Positions 1-8,000 of a DNA stretch of 8,539 nucleotides are shown here, piece after piece (positions within the stretch are counted from its first letter, which is position 1; every line of letters starts with the position of its first letter). The stretch covers positions 1 through 8,539 of the forward strand of contig JAAFHG010000142.1 in the NCBI GenBank assembly GCA_013297585.1, given 5' to 3'. Made by a program: the position numbers and the translations under genes. Under the pieces are notes generated by a model. It ran no database searches. It saw only the letters and a program-made list of their open reading frames with translations, and was not told the origin of the DNA. This DNA comes from Chitinophagales bacterium (lineage in GTDB: Bacteria; Bacteroidota; Bacteroidia; Chitinophagales; Chitinophagaceae).

Positions 1-174
1 AGTATAGCCATCTTCATCAATTGTAATAATACCAACTGCAATATTTTTAAAATGAACATGTCCATATATACCAGAATTTCCATTCGGTTTTAGGATATCA
101 TCGTGATGCACAGTGATCCATGGGGAGTCATAGACTTGTTTACTATTTATTGTTTTAAAAGGATTAGTAGTCAT
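1..174 (-). CDS. Nudix hydrolase, N-terminal fragment (partial at the left edge)
   Basis: The minus strand reads 58 codons from an ATG at 174-172 to the window edge without a stop. The protein begins MTTNPFKTINSKQVYDSPW and later has GIYGHVHFKN followed by AVGIITIDEDG. This order (W-x-T/S near a YDSPW-like segment, an NG-x-x-G-I-Y-G segment, then a small-hydrophobic strand ending in DEDG) is the usual N-terminal region of ADP-ribose pyrophosphatase-like Nudix hydrolases in Bacteroidota. Those enzymes hydrolyse nucleoside diphosphates linked to another group, in the cytoplasm. The Nudix box itself (G-x5-E-x7-R-E-U-x-E-E-x-G-U) would lie beyond the edge and cannot be checked, so the substrate is unknown. 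The gene is divergent from the ORF6N remnant, with 67 bp between the two start codons. The assignment rests on remembered family sequence, not a search. Confidence 0.75.
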   Translation of the reverse strand, partial: MTTNPFKTINSKQVYDSPWITVHHDDILKPNGNSGIYGHVHFKNIAVGIITIDEDGYT

Positions 175-241
175 GTATTTTTTTTTGAAAGTACTAAATT
201 TTGTAGTAAATTATTGTTTTAATGCTTGTTATTTTTACAGA
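175..241. promoter_or_regulatory. Divergent intergenic region between the Nudix and ORF6N starts
   Basis: These 67 bp separate two divergently oriented start codons and must hold whatever promoters drive them. The stretch is strongly AT-rich with long T runs. I see no clean match to the Bacteroidota promoter pattern (TTG about 20 bases before TAnnTTTG). A nearby form, TAAATTTTG, is present with one extra T, so no specific promoter is called. No clear Shine-Dalgarno sequence precedes either start, which is normal for this phylum. Confidence 0.35.
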
Positions 242-769
242 ATGACAGATAAGAATTTAAATATTCCAGATGAAATTATCATGAATAAGATTTACTTAGT
301 TCGAGGTATGAAAGTGATTTTGGACACTGACTTGGCAGATTTATATCAAGTAGAAACGAAACAATTAAAACGCAAAGTAAAGCGCAATGTTGAGTGATTT
401 CCTGAGGATTTTATGATTATCTTAACAAAAATAGAGCATGATATTTTAAGGATCCAATTTGGCACCTTAAAATGAGGGGAGTATAGTAAATTTTTACCGA
501 TGGCATTCTCTGAGCATGGCGTATTGATGCTATCTTCTGTCTTAAATAGCCCTAAAGCAATCCAAGTCAATATTCAAATTATGCGTATTTTCTCTCGTAT
601 ACGACAAATGTTATTTGATACGACAGAAATACGTTTAGTAATCGAAGAGATAATAAAGCGAGCGGATAAACAAGATAAAAGTATTGAACTCATTTTTCAG
701 TATGTTGATGAAATCATGCAGAAAAAAGAAACACAAAGCCCAAGAACTGCAATTGGATATAAGTTTTAG
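242..769 (+). pseudogene. ORF6N-domain protein, broken by two in-frame TGA codons
   Basis: Read in one frame from the ATG at 242 to the TAG at 767-769, this gives 175 codons, the usual size of short Bacteroidota ORF6N-domain proteins. These are DNA-binding-like proteins related to phage antirepressor/KilA-N families, and their cellular role is poorly known. Recognisable segments in order are IPDEIIMNKIYLVRG, ILDTDLADLYQVETKQLK, KRNVE, FPEDFM, PMAFSEHGVLMLSSVLNS, VNIQIMRIFSRIRQ and a final IGYKF. TGA stops occur at codon 52 (395-397) and codon 78 (473-475), where relatives as I remember them carry arginine. No frameshift is needed, because the domain continues in the same frame through both stops. 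An internal ATG at 500 could start an 89-residue C-terminal piece, but it would lack the conserved N-terminal half. The upstream in-frame ATG at 173 is less likely as the start, because the homologous protein begins near MTDK. Confidence 0.8.
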
Positions 770-779
770 CTGGCTTTTA

Positions 780-806
780 GGCTTCGTCTCCCTTCGATAC
801 GATTTT
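780..806 (-). repeat. Inverted half copy (L) of the palindromic repeat family
   Basis: This stretch starts GGCTTCGTCTC and ends TCGATACGATTT. Its reverse complement matches the right half of copy C (1115-1141), with an 11-base and a 12-base exact block separated by a small mismatched and gapped segment. It lies only 10 bp after the stop of the broken ORF6N gene. The 780-1141 patch is therefore bounded by inverted repeats. The rest of the palindrome is not recognisable beside it. Confidence 0.65.
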
Positions 807-849
807 TTCTTCTCAAATTGGACTTAAAAATTGTAGCGTTACTTTTTTC

Positions 850-871
850 AAAGATTGATAGTCTAATCTTT
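850..871. repeat. Small hairpin, 7-bp stem
   Basis: AAAGATT at 850-856 and AATCTTT at 865-871 are exact inverted repeats around an 8-base loop. There is no T run directly after it. It sits in otherwise featureless AT-rich DNA between repeat copies L and A and could be chance. Confidence 0.3.
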
Positions 872-894
872 AAATGGATTTCACTTCTTCTCCC

Positions 895-945
895 TGAGTG
901 ATTTGCTGCACCAAATATTACTGAAAACAAATCGATGAAAAGCCT
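895..945 (+). repeat. Palindromic repeat copy A (degenerate)
   Basis: This copy begins CTGAGTGATTTG and shares CACCAAATATTACTG-like loop sequence with copy C. The stem is reduced to GATTTG (900-905) against CAAATC (928-933). The downstream flank, with GATGAAAAGCC and then CTCTTCGTC, resembles the flank of copy B. It is the most decayed of the three direct copies. Confidence 0.55.
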
Positions 946-1000
946 ATGACCAGTCCTCTTCGTCCTCCTGAGCTTGTCGACCGAAACGACGTGTAGATTT

Positions 1001-1070
1001 GTGATTTGCCATACCATAATTACCGATGGCAAATTGTATCGAGAGAAAGCCCCAAGACCACCACCTCTTC
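1001..1070 (+). repeat. Palindromic repeat copy B
   Basis: The stem is GATTTGCCAT at 1003-1012 against ATGGCAAATT at 1026-1035, which is nine pairs plus a terminal G:T. The loop and right arm (ATTACCGATGGCAAAT, then TGTATCGAGAG) match copy C closely. The copy is followed by AAGCCCC and a CTCTTCGTC flank that is also seen after copy A. The sequence GAGCTTGTCGACCGAAACGAC just before it resembles the GAGCTTGTCGA-type repeats that are common in bacterial genomes. Confidence 0.7.
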
Positions 1071-1072
1071 GT

Positions 1073-1141
1073 CGTCAGCCCGAGTGATTTGCCTTACCAA
1101 ATATTACCGATGGCAAATCGTATCGAGGGCGAGACGAAGCC
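1073..1141 (+). repeat. Palindromic repeat copy C, left flank of the GIY-YIG gene
   Basis: This is the best-preserved copy. The stem is GATTTGCC at 1086-1093 against GGCAAATC at 1112-1119. Outside it, CGTC at 1073-1076 can pair with GACG at 1133-1136. Read as a whole, 1073-1136 aligns end to end with the reverse complement of 1493-1555 on the other side of the GIY-YIG gene, with a one-base length difference. The left 19 bases match the inverted partner at 1537-1555 in 18 of 19 positions. Confidence 0.75.
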
Positions 1142-1198
1142 ACCATTTTGCTCAATTATGTAGCAAAAACATCCACCTCCATTTTTTAGCATTGCTTA

Positions 1199-1486
1199 AT
1201 GAAATCCCTAAGCGTTTATATTTTATTATGTGCAGATGACAGCTATTATGTTGGCGTAACTAATAATTTAGAACGCAGATTGAAGGAACATGAAACGGCT
1301 ATTTTTCCAAGCTGTTTTACTGCAAGCCGCTTGCCAGTAATATTAGTTTATCAGGAGTTAGTTTATGGTCCCCAATCTGCTATCAATAGAGAGAAGCAAC
1401 TGAAACGCTGGACAAGACAGAAAAAAGAAGCTTTGATTAAAGGAGATTTAGAAAAATTGAAATTATTGGCTAAGAAGCAGTTCTAG
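1199..1486 (+). CDS. Small GIY-YIG nuclease family protein
   Basis: A 95-residue intact protein of the short stand-alone GIY-YIG type (YhbQ/UPF0213-like). The core starts with VYILLCADDSYYVGVTNN. Residues 6-8 (VYI) stand in for GIY and residues 17-19 (YVG) for YIG. They are followed by LERRLKEH with Arg27 and His31, and by INREKQLKRW with Glu65 as the expected metal-binding catalytic residue. Family members cut or nick DNA, but the role of the small stand-alone ones is mostly unproven. The start at 1199 is supported because an in-frame TAG lies at 1187-1189 and no other ATG intervenes. No clear Shine-Dalgarno sequence is present. The gene stands alone and is bracketed by inverted copies of one palindromic repeat (1073-1141 and 1490-1558), the right one starting three bases after the stop codon. 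That placement suggests the nuclease and the repeat belong to one unit, but this is inference. Confidence 0.88.
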   Translation: MKSLSVYILLCADDSYYVGVTNNLERRLKEHETAIFPSCFTASRLPVILVYQELVYGPQSAINREKQLKRWTRQKKEALIKGDLEKLKLLAKKQF

Positions 1487-1489
1487 TTT

Positions 1490-1558
1490 GCCCGTCCACC
1501 TTCGATAAGATTTGAATAGGCCACATTTTGAACATTCAAATCACTCAGGCTGACGGGC
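1490..1558 (-). repeat. Palindromic repeat copy R, inverted, right flank of the GIY-YIG gene
   Basis: There are two nested stems. The outer is GCCCGTC at 1490-1496 against GACGGGC at 1552-1558. The inner is GATTTGAAT, starting near 1509, against ATTCAAATC, ending near 1542. The reverse complement aligns with copy C over its whole length. CC/GG pairs at the top of the inner stem in C are replaced by AAT/ATT pairs here, so both arms changed together. It begins three bases after the GIY-YIG stop and could slow transcription, but no T run follows, so a standard intrinsic terminator is not called. Confidence 0.75.
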
Positions 1559-1570
1559 GATTAGTATACA

Positions 1571-1601
1571 TTTTGCAGCGCCACGTTTCACCGCTACAAA
1601 A
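1571..1601. repeat. Hairpin with a 10-bp stem (one mismatch)
   Basis: TTTTGCAGCG at 1571-1580 and CGCTACAAAA at 1592-1601 are inverted repeats with a single C-A mismatch and an 11-base loop. The right arm overlaps the first four bases of the 56-bp tandem array. It is one of a run of hairpins filling the non-coding stretch between the GIY-YIG gene and the adhesin. Confidence 0.5.
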
Positions 1602-1765
1602 TATTTGGTCTGACGCAATAAACTGCTTAGACAAACTCCCCGTCATGGTGAGTAAAATATTTGGTCTGACGCAATAAACTGTTTAAACAAACTCCCCGTC
1701 ATGGTGAGTAAAATATTTGGTCTGACGCAATAAACTGCTTAGACAAACTCCCCGTCATGGTGAGT
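1598..1765. repeat. Three tandem copies of a 56-bp unit
   Basis: Copies run 1598-1653, 1654-1709 and 1710-1765. Each starts AAAATATTTGGTCTGACG and ends CCCCGTCATGGTGAGT. Copies 1 and 3 are identical. Copy 2 differs at two positions, where GCTTAGAC becomes GTTTAAAC. The copies abut with no spacers, so this is not a CRISPR array. Because 56 is not a multiple of three, the unit cannot be a coding repeat. The near-identity points to recent expansion or ongoing homogenisation. Confidence 0.95.
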
Positions 1766-1793
1766 AGCCCGAAGGGCGTATCGAACCATGACG
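1753..1793. repeat. REP-like nested hairpin at the end of the tandem array
   Basis: CGTCATGGT at 1753-1761 (the end of the third 56-bp copy) pairs exactly with ACCATGACG at 1785-1793. Inside it, GCCC at 1767-1770 pairs with GGGC at 1774-1777 around a GAA loop. The same left arm also occurs in copies 1 and 2 of the array (1641-1649 and 1697-1705), so three possible left arms face a single right arm. Confidence 0.7.
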
Positions 1794-1799
1794 CCCCCT

Positions 1800-1856
1800 A
1801 AATGCTCTGTCACACCGAGTTCGGCGACAGCCGAGTATCGAGGTGACGGAGCATTT
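1800..1856. repeat. Long hairpin upstream of the adhesin gene
   Basis: The left arm at 1800-1813 (AAATGCTCTGTCAC) and the right arm at 1843-1856 (GTGACGGAGCATTT) pair over 14 positions with one T:G wobble. A second internal stem, TCGGC at 1821-1825 against GCCGA at 1830-1834, closes a GACA tetraloop. The right arm ends in ATTTTATC, not a clear T tract, so it may be a REP-like element and not a terminator. It lies about 117 bp upstream of the adhesin start and could separate it from transcription coming from the left. Confidence 0.7.
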
Positions 1857-1973
1857 TATCCCCCAAAACACCATTTCAGTCTAAAATCTCCAATTTTTAC
1901 GTCTTTTCACTTTTCCCTAACGTATAAATCATTGATTATCACTAAATTTAGGTTTTGTTAATAATAGGTATTT
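1857..1973 (+). promoter_or_regulatory. Leader region of the adhesin gene
   Basis: These 117 bp of AT-rich DNA precede the giant gene and hold its likely promoter. TAAATTTA at 1943-1950 and TAGGTTTTG at 1949-1957 resemble the Bacteroidota -7 element TAnnTTTG, but neither has a TTG at the right distance upstream (the nearest is at 1932-1934). An AGG at 1966-1968, five bases before the ATG, is a weak ribosome binding site. No operator or riboswitch is recognisable. Confidence 0.35.
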
Positions 1974-2036
1974 ATGATTAAACGTATACTTTATACTTTC
2001 TTCCTTTTATTTGCTATATCTCAGATATTCCATGCT
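1974..2036 (+). other. Signal peptide of the adhesin
   Basis: The first 21 residues have a K-R pair at positions 3-4, a hydrophobic core (YTFFLLFAI) and a cleavage-like site FHA before Gln22. There is no lipobox cysteine, so signal peptidase I cleavage into the periplasm is expected. That is the first step for type IX or outer-membrane export. Confidence 0.85.
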
Positions 2037-5000
2037 CAAAGTATTGATTTGTATAGATTTAAAATAGACTCTTTGATAGTTAAAAATCCTGAATGCCCAG
2101 GAGATAGCGGAACAATTAGGATTAAATTAAAGATGAATAATGGTGCGGGTCCTAATTGTAATAATTTTTTCTTTCGGGTTACGAATTCTAGTAGCACATT
2201 AATAGCAAGTTTTTTATTAAAATCAAAAGACACCACTTTAAAATTACCAGCAACAGCTTACACTTTCAAAATTGTAGAAAAATGTAATTCAGATACCAAT
2301 TTACAAAATGATACTATTGCTTTTCCTACTCTTATTCCTAAAAGTGCTTTTGCAGCTACTTCAACTAAAATAGAGCCAAAATGCTTTGGAGATATTGGCC
2401 AAATTCGTTTCACCTCAATAGGAGGAGGTACCTTACCATATAAATCAACTTATTGGAATGTAATTAATTCACCTCTCGATACTGCAGTTCAGGGAGTTTT
2501 TAAATCGTTTCCGCCAGGGCTTCATACTTTATTTGTTATCGATGCTAATAATTGCATTGGAAAGGACACATTTCGTTTAGCTAATATTAAGAAAATAGAC
2601 CCAACTGATTCTATTTTGCCACCCATTTGTAATAATGATTGTAATGCAACAATAATTGTAAAAAGAAAAAGCGGTGTTAGTTCAATAAAAACAGAATGGT
2701 ATGAAATGCCAGGAAGAATTCTTGCTTTTACAGCTAACCCAGGTAACACTTGGAATACAGCTTGTGCTGGTAAAAGTTATTACGCAGTAGTTACAGAATT
2801 ATCTCCTAATTTTTGTAAAGATTCAACTAAAATTGATACAGTTTTCAATCCCCCCCTTCTCAAACTTGACACCCTTAACAAACAAGACCTGCGCTGTGTG
2901 CCTGGCTGTGATGGTAAAATTACTCTAATACCCAGTGGTGGTGTAGCTTTCAAACCTGCGAACACCTACCAAGTGACCATTGTAAAAGGCCCTACTGATT
3001 CTTTAAAGGTTTTTAATTTGGTGCAAAATGTACCTTTTGTTTTTGATAGTTTATGTGCTGGGAATTATGAAATTAAAATTAAAGATAGTTTAGGTTGTCA
3101 GAAAACAATTACGTTCACCATCAACCCACCTTCTAATCCTTTAAAGATAAACGCTGACAGCAAAAATATTAAATGTAAAAATGATAAAAATGGCGAGGCT
3201 TGGGTAACAATAGTAACAGGGCAAGCACCTTTTACTTATGCTTGGTCGTCTCTTGTGCCGCTTGGCCCAGGCTGTACCATCGCCAATCCTACGAATGATA
3301 CTATTTTTAATTTATGCCCTGGGCAATATGTGGTCAGTGTTACGGATGCTTTTTTATGCGTGAAAAAAGATACAGTTACCATTACTGAACCCGATTCTTT
3401 AAAGTTAAATGTAAAGTCCCAAATTAATCCTAAATGTTTTGGGGATGCGAATGGTTCTATTTCTGTTGGTGCAATAGGCGGTACAAAACCTTATTTATTT
3501 TCTTGGAATGGCAGTCCTTTTTTATTGGGCGATTCTATAAGAACTAATTTATTGGGTGGTACAAATACGATTACAGTGCGTGATGCCAATTTATGCCAAT
3601 TTACAAGAACTGTTGTATTAGTGAATCCAGATTCTATTGCTGTTAATTTTATTACAGACAGAGAAACCTGTTTGGGTAAAAATGATGGGAAGGTTACGGC
3701 GATTACAACTGGTGGTACAAGGCCATTTACTTATGAATGGTTGCCAACTGTAGGTTTTGTGGTGGATACTTTCAAAATAAATTTAGCACCGAGCACTTAT
3801 TCGGTTAATATCAAAGATGCTAATAATTGTACCAAAACGGCTACTTATACCATTTTGCCCGCAGCTTTGTTTAAAGTGGATTTGTCTGTTGCCAAGCCCA
3901 ATTGTAGCACTGCCAATTGTGATGGGATTATGAAATCCACATTAACGGGTGGCACGGCGCCTTTTACATACCAATGGAACAATGTAACACTAGGATTACC
4001 CGGAACATTAATACCTTCTGGTTTAGATAGTATCATCAATTTATGCACGGGCAGTTATAAAGTAGAAGTCACCGATGCTAAAGGTTGTAAAGCGATGGAT
4101 ACGGACACCATTCCACCACCAATCCAAATTGTGATTGTAATTACAAGTTCTCCTTTAACTTGTACTTCTCCAAATAGTGGTGCAGCCACAGCAACTGTTC
4201 AAAATGGTAATCCTCCATTTACAATTACATGGTCAAAAATTGCAGTTCCAACTTATCCATTTATACCACCACCATTACCAAATGTGAATCCTAGTTCTGT
4301 TTCTAATTTGAATGCTGGATCTTATATTGCAAAAGTGTCTGATAAATTTGGTTGTGTTGTAAGTGATACTGTAATTTTTACCCCACCACCAACTTTAGCA
4401 TTTAACTTGAATGCTATCGATCCAACTTGTTTTGGCGGAAACAATGGAAGTATTTCGGCAACTTTTGTTTCAGGTCAGCCACCATTTTCAACGGTGCGTT
4501 GGAGAAATCTTTCAACATCAACTCAGCTTTTCAATAGTCCTGTACCATTGAATGCTGTACCGACACCGTTGACTGGCTTGCAATCTGGTGTTTATGAATT
4601 GTATGTAGTAGACGCAAATGGTTGTGATTCCGCTTTTGTAGATTCTGTCATTGATCAAAATAAAATAATTGTAAGCATAGATAGTTTAAAAAATCCAGAT
4701 TGTATAGCCGATCCCAATTTGCAAAATGGATTTTTACGCATTAAAATTGCTAGGGGCGCGCCGAGTATAAATGGAGGTCCTTATACCATTCAATGGAAGC
4801 GGGTATCTTCACCAGCTGGGGTATTGGCATCTACTACAAATACAATTTCTGGTGTTGGTCCAGGTATATACAGAGCTATCGTAACCGATGCTTTCGGTTG
4901 CAAGGATTCTTTGAATGTGGCATTGAGTAATCCTACATCAATTCAAATTGCTGTAACAAAAGTATCTGCCTTATGTCACAATAGTCCTTCAGGCTCTATT

Positions 5001-8000
5001 TCTGCAACTGCAACGGTAAACGTTTTGCCTGCAACGATTCAAATATTTAAAAAAGTAGGGGCTAGTTTCGTTGCTTTTACAGGTGTTCAGAATTTTGCTG
5101 CCTCTCCTTTTACAACACCCGTATTGCCTGTAAGCGCAGGTATCTATCAAACTAAAGTTATCGATGCACTAGGCTGTGAGGCTTTTAAATTAGATACCAT
5201 TGTTTCTGCTCCCCCAATTAATGTAAATCCTATTATTACAAATCCGAAATGTAATAACAATAGTAATGGATCCATCAATGTAGTAGGTGCAAATAGTCCT
5301 AGCGGCGGTAATGGTGCACCTTTTACATCCACTATTGTCGGCGCACCCTTGGGCTATACTGTGCCAGTGATTAATACACCGCCTGTTTCTAATTTGCCTG
5401 CTGGTTTATACCGAATAGAAGTTCGGGATAAATTAGGTTGTCGCGATTCATTCAATGTAACTTTAATCAATCCACCATTATTAACAGCTACTTCAACCCT
5501 TATTGCGCCAATCAAATGTTTTGCTGATAGCAATGCCATCGCAGCTTTATTACCTGTTGGTGGTATACCGCCATATTCTAATTTTAATTGGCCTAACGGA
5601 AGTATTACTGATACTGCAGTTGGTTTGAAGGCGGATACTTTCACCGTTACCTTTAATGATGCGAATCTTTGTGTGGCTTCTGCTTTAGTGCAGATTAGCC
5701 AGCCAGCCAAGATTACACCTGTGTTGGATATCGATTCTGTAAATTGTTTTGGTACAAATACTGGTCGTGTACAAATTTTGAGTGTCGCTGGTGGCAATCC
5801 TCCTTTTAAATTTGTTTGGGCTGTGAATCCGCCTACAACTAGCAATGCAGCCACAATTAATAACTTATTTGCAGGTAATTATACTTTATTTATCAATGAT
5901 ACAATTTCTGGTTGTATTAGTAGAAATAATTTTGCGATCAAACAGGATAGTCAAATTGTGATTACTTTAAATATTACACCACCGAAATGTTTTGGTGGTA
6001 ATGATGCAATAGTAAATGCATTGGTAAAAGGCGGAGCTGCTGGCTTTAATACTTATGTGTATGATTGGAGAAAACAACCAGGAAACATTCCTGTTGGCAT
6101 TGGTGGAAGCACTTTAAATGGAAATATTACAGCGGGTAATTATTCACTTACGGTGAAGGATGCTAAAAATTGTTCACAAACAATTACGTTTACAATTGCA
6201 AATCCAATTTTAATTCAGTCTAACTTATCCATTAAAACAGCTCTAAAATGTTTTAATGATAGCAATGCGATAGCGCTCTCTGTGCCAACAGGCGGAACTG
6301 GGCCTTACGATTTTGTTTGGATTAAAAACAATGTCATTAAGCAAACAAAGTTAAATCAATTGCGAGATAGTCTTGTTACTGGATTTGGTAAATGTTTTGT
6401 AACAATCACGGATGCGGTTGGATGTGTGGTTAAAGATTCTGTAAATATTTTAAATGGTAATAAAATAACAGGTAAGGACTCTGTTTTAAATCCTGGTAGA
6501 TGTGATAGTTTAATTTTTACTGGTGTAGTGCGCATTTCTATGAAAAATGGAACTTTACCATATAAGTACACTTGGTCCGTTATTGGAAGTCCATTAAAAA
6601 ATCCATTGCCTAATCCTAATCCAGCATTTATCAATACACAAACGCATGTGCAGGGTGGTTTAGGGATTGGTGCTTATCTATTAAACATTGAAGATGCAGA
6701 TGGTTGTAAGTTGAATCCGCCTTTACTTATTGTGCCGTCTTCCACTAATAGTCCAAGAATTGATTCGATAAAAACCTATGACAATAAATGTTTTGGTGAT
6801 GCACTTGGTGCTGCAAAAATATTTGCGTCTAGCGGTGGTACATTACCTTACCGTTATGTTTGGTTTGATTCTAATACCGTGCAATTGCCTTATGCTTCTA
6901 CATTGCCACTTACAGATAGCGTTGCGGGCTTGAAAGCTGGAAAATACCGCGTTATTATTTATGATGCTGATAGTTGTTCACGTTTAGATACTTTTGAAAT
7001 TAAGCAGCCGAAAGAAATTAAAGTAACTTTAGTAAAGCAATCTGCTTTGTGTAAAGGGCTTAATACTGGTAGTATCAATGTGTCTAAAGTTATCGGTACT
7101 GGAACAGGTGCATTTAGCGCACAAATAAGATTGAATCCTTCTGGTACATTTAGCGCTTTGCAGGCTTTGCCCACAACTTTTCCAAATTTAGGTGCAGGTA
7201 ATTATACCATCAGAATTACAGATGCTGCTGGATGTTTTAAAGACAGCATCGTCAATCTTCCTCCACAATTTGAAATCAAAGCTTTTGTGAGCAAAACAGA
7301 TGTCGCTTGCTTTGGCAATAGTACTGGGTCTATTGGTTTAGTAAATGTTACAGGTGGCTTAGCGCCATACGCTTATCAGTGGAATGATCCTTCGGGTCAA
7401 GCTACACTTATTGCAAATAACTTAGCTGCTGGTATTTATACTGTTTTAGTAAGAGATGCACAAGGTTGTATTGAAACATTTAAAGATACCGTAAAACAAT
7501 TGCCTGCACTTAAAGCAAATTTAGTACTCACAAATACGGCATGCTTGCTCAATACAGGTGCTGCTAATGTTACAAGTGTAACAGGAGGTCAAGCACCGTA
7601 TCTGTACCAATGGAATACTGGCAGTACTGCCACATCTATTTCTAATTTGTTTGCTGGTGTTTATACGGTGAATGTCACGGATGCTTTGGGTTGTAAAAAG
7701 CAATTCAATGCAAGCATCAATGATGCGAATGGGCCTTCGGTTGTGGAATCGCATACAAATATTAATTGTTTTGGTAATAATAATGGAACGGCGAGTGTTG
7801 CCATCACTGGTAAAGCACCATTTGTGATCAATTGGTTACCTTCTGGCACAAGTAATGTTACAAGTTTAACGAATCTAGGTCCAGGTACAAATTATATTGT
7901 TCAGGTGAAAGATAGTAATGGTTGTATTGGTTCAGATACATTTAGTATTTTAGAACCTGCTGCTTTAGCCCTTAATCCAATCTCAACGGCATCTAATTGT

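Noticed and set aside
173..241. Extended N-terminus of the ORF6N protein from the ATG at 173
   Set aside because: The extra 23 residues are hydrophobic and Tyr/Phe-rich from AT-rich intergenic DNA, overlap the Nudix start codon, and are not part of the family's usual N-terminus.
395..475. TGA recoded as a sense codon in the ORF6N gene
   Set aside because: The 2188-codon adhesin has no in-frame TGA and uses TGG for tryptophan, and the TGA positions match arginine in relatives, which no known TGA reassignment would give. Two nonsense mutations are simpler.
766..1239. Open frames of 77-88 codons across 766-1032 (minus) and 1006-1239 (plus)
   Set aside because: They cover the palindromic repeats, their translations reflect the repeated DNA, and the plus-strand one overlaps the GIY-YIG start in another frame.
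1490..1558. Intrinsic terminator of the GIY-YIG gene
   Set aside because: The stem is strong and directly follows the stop codon, but no T run comes after it, and its sequence is a copy of the repeat on the other side of the gene.
1598..1765. Possible CRISPR array from repeated 56-bp units
   Set aside because: The units abut with no spacers, are longer than usual CRISPR repeats, and have no cas genes nearby.
5354..5854. 166-codon open frame on the minus strand
   Set aside because: It lies wholly opposite well-supported SprB repeats and has no recognisable domain. The same holds for the other minus-strand frames under the adhesin.
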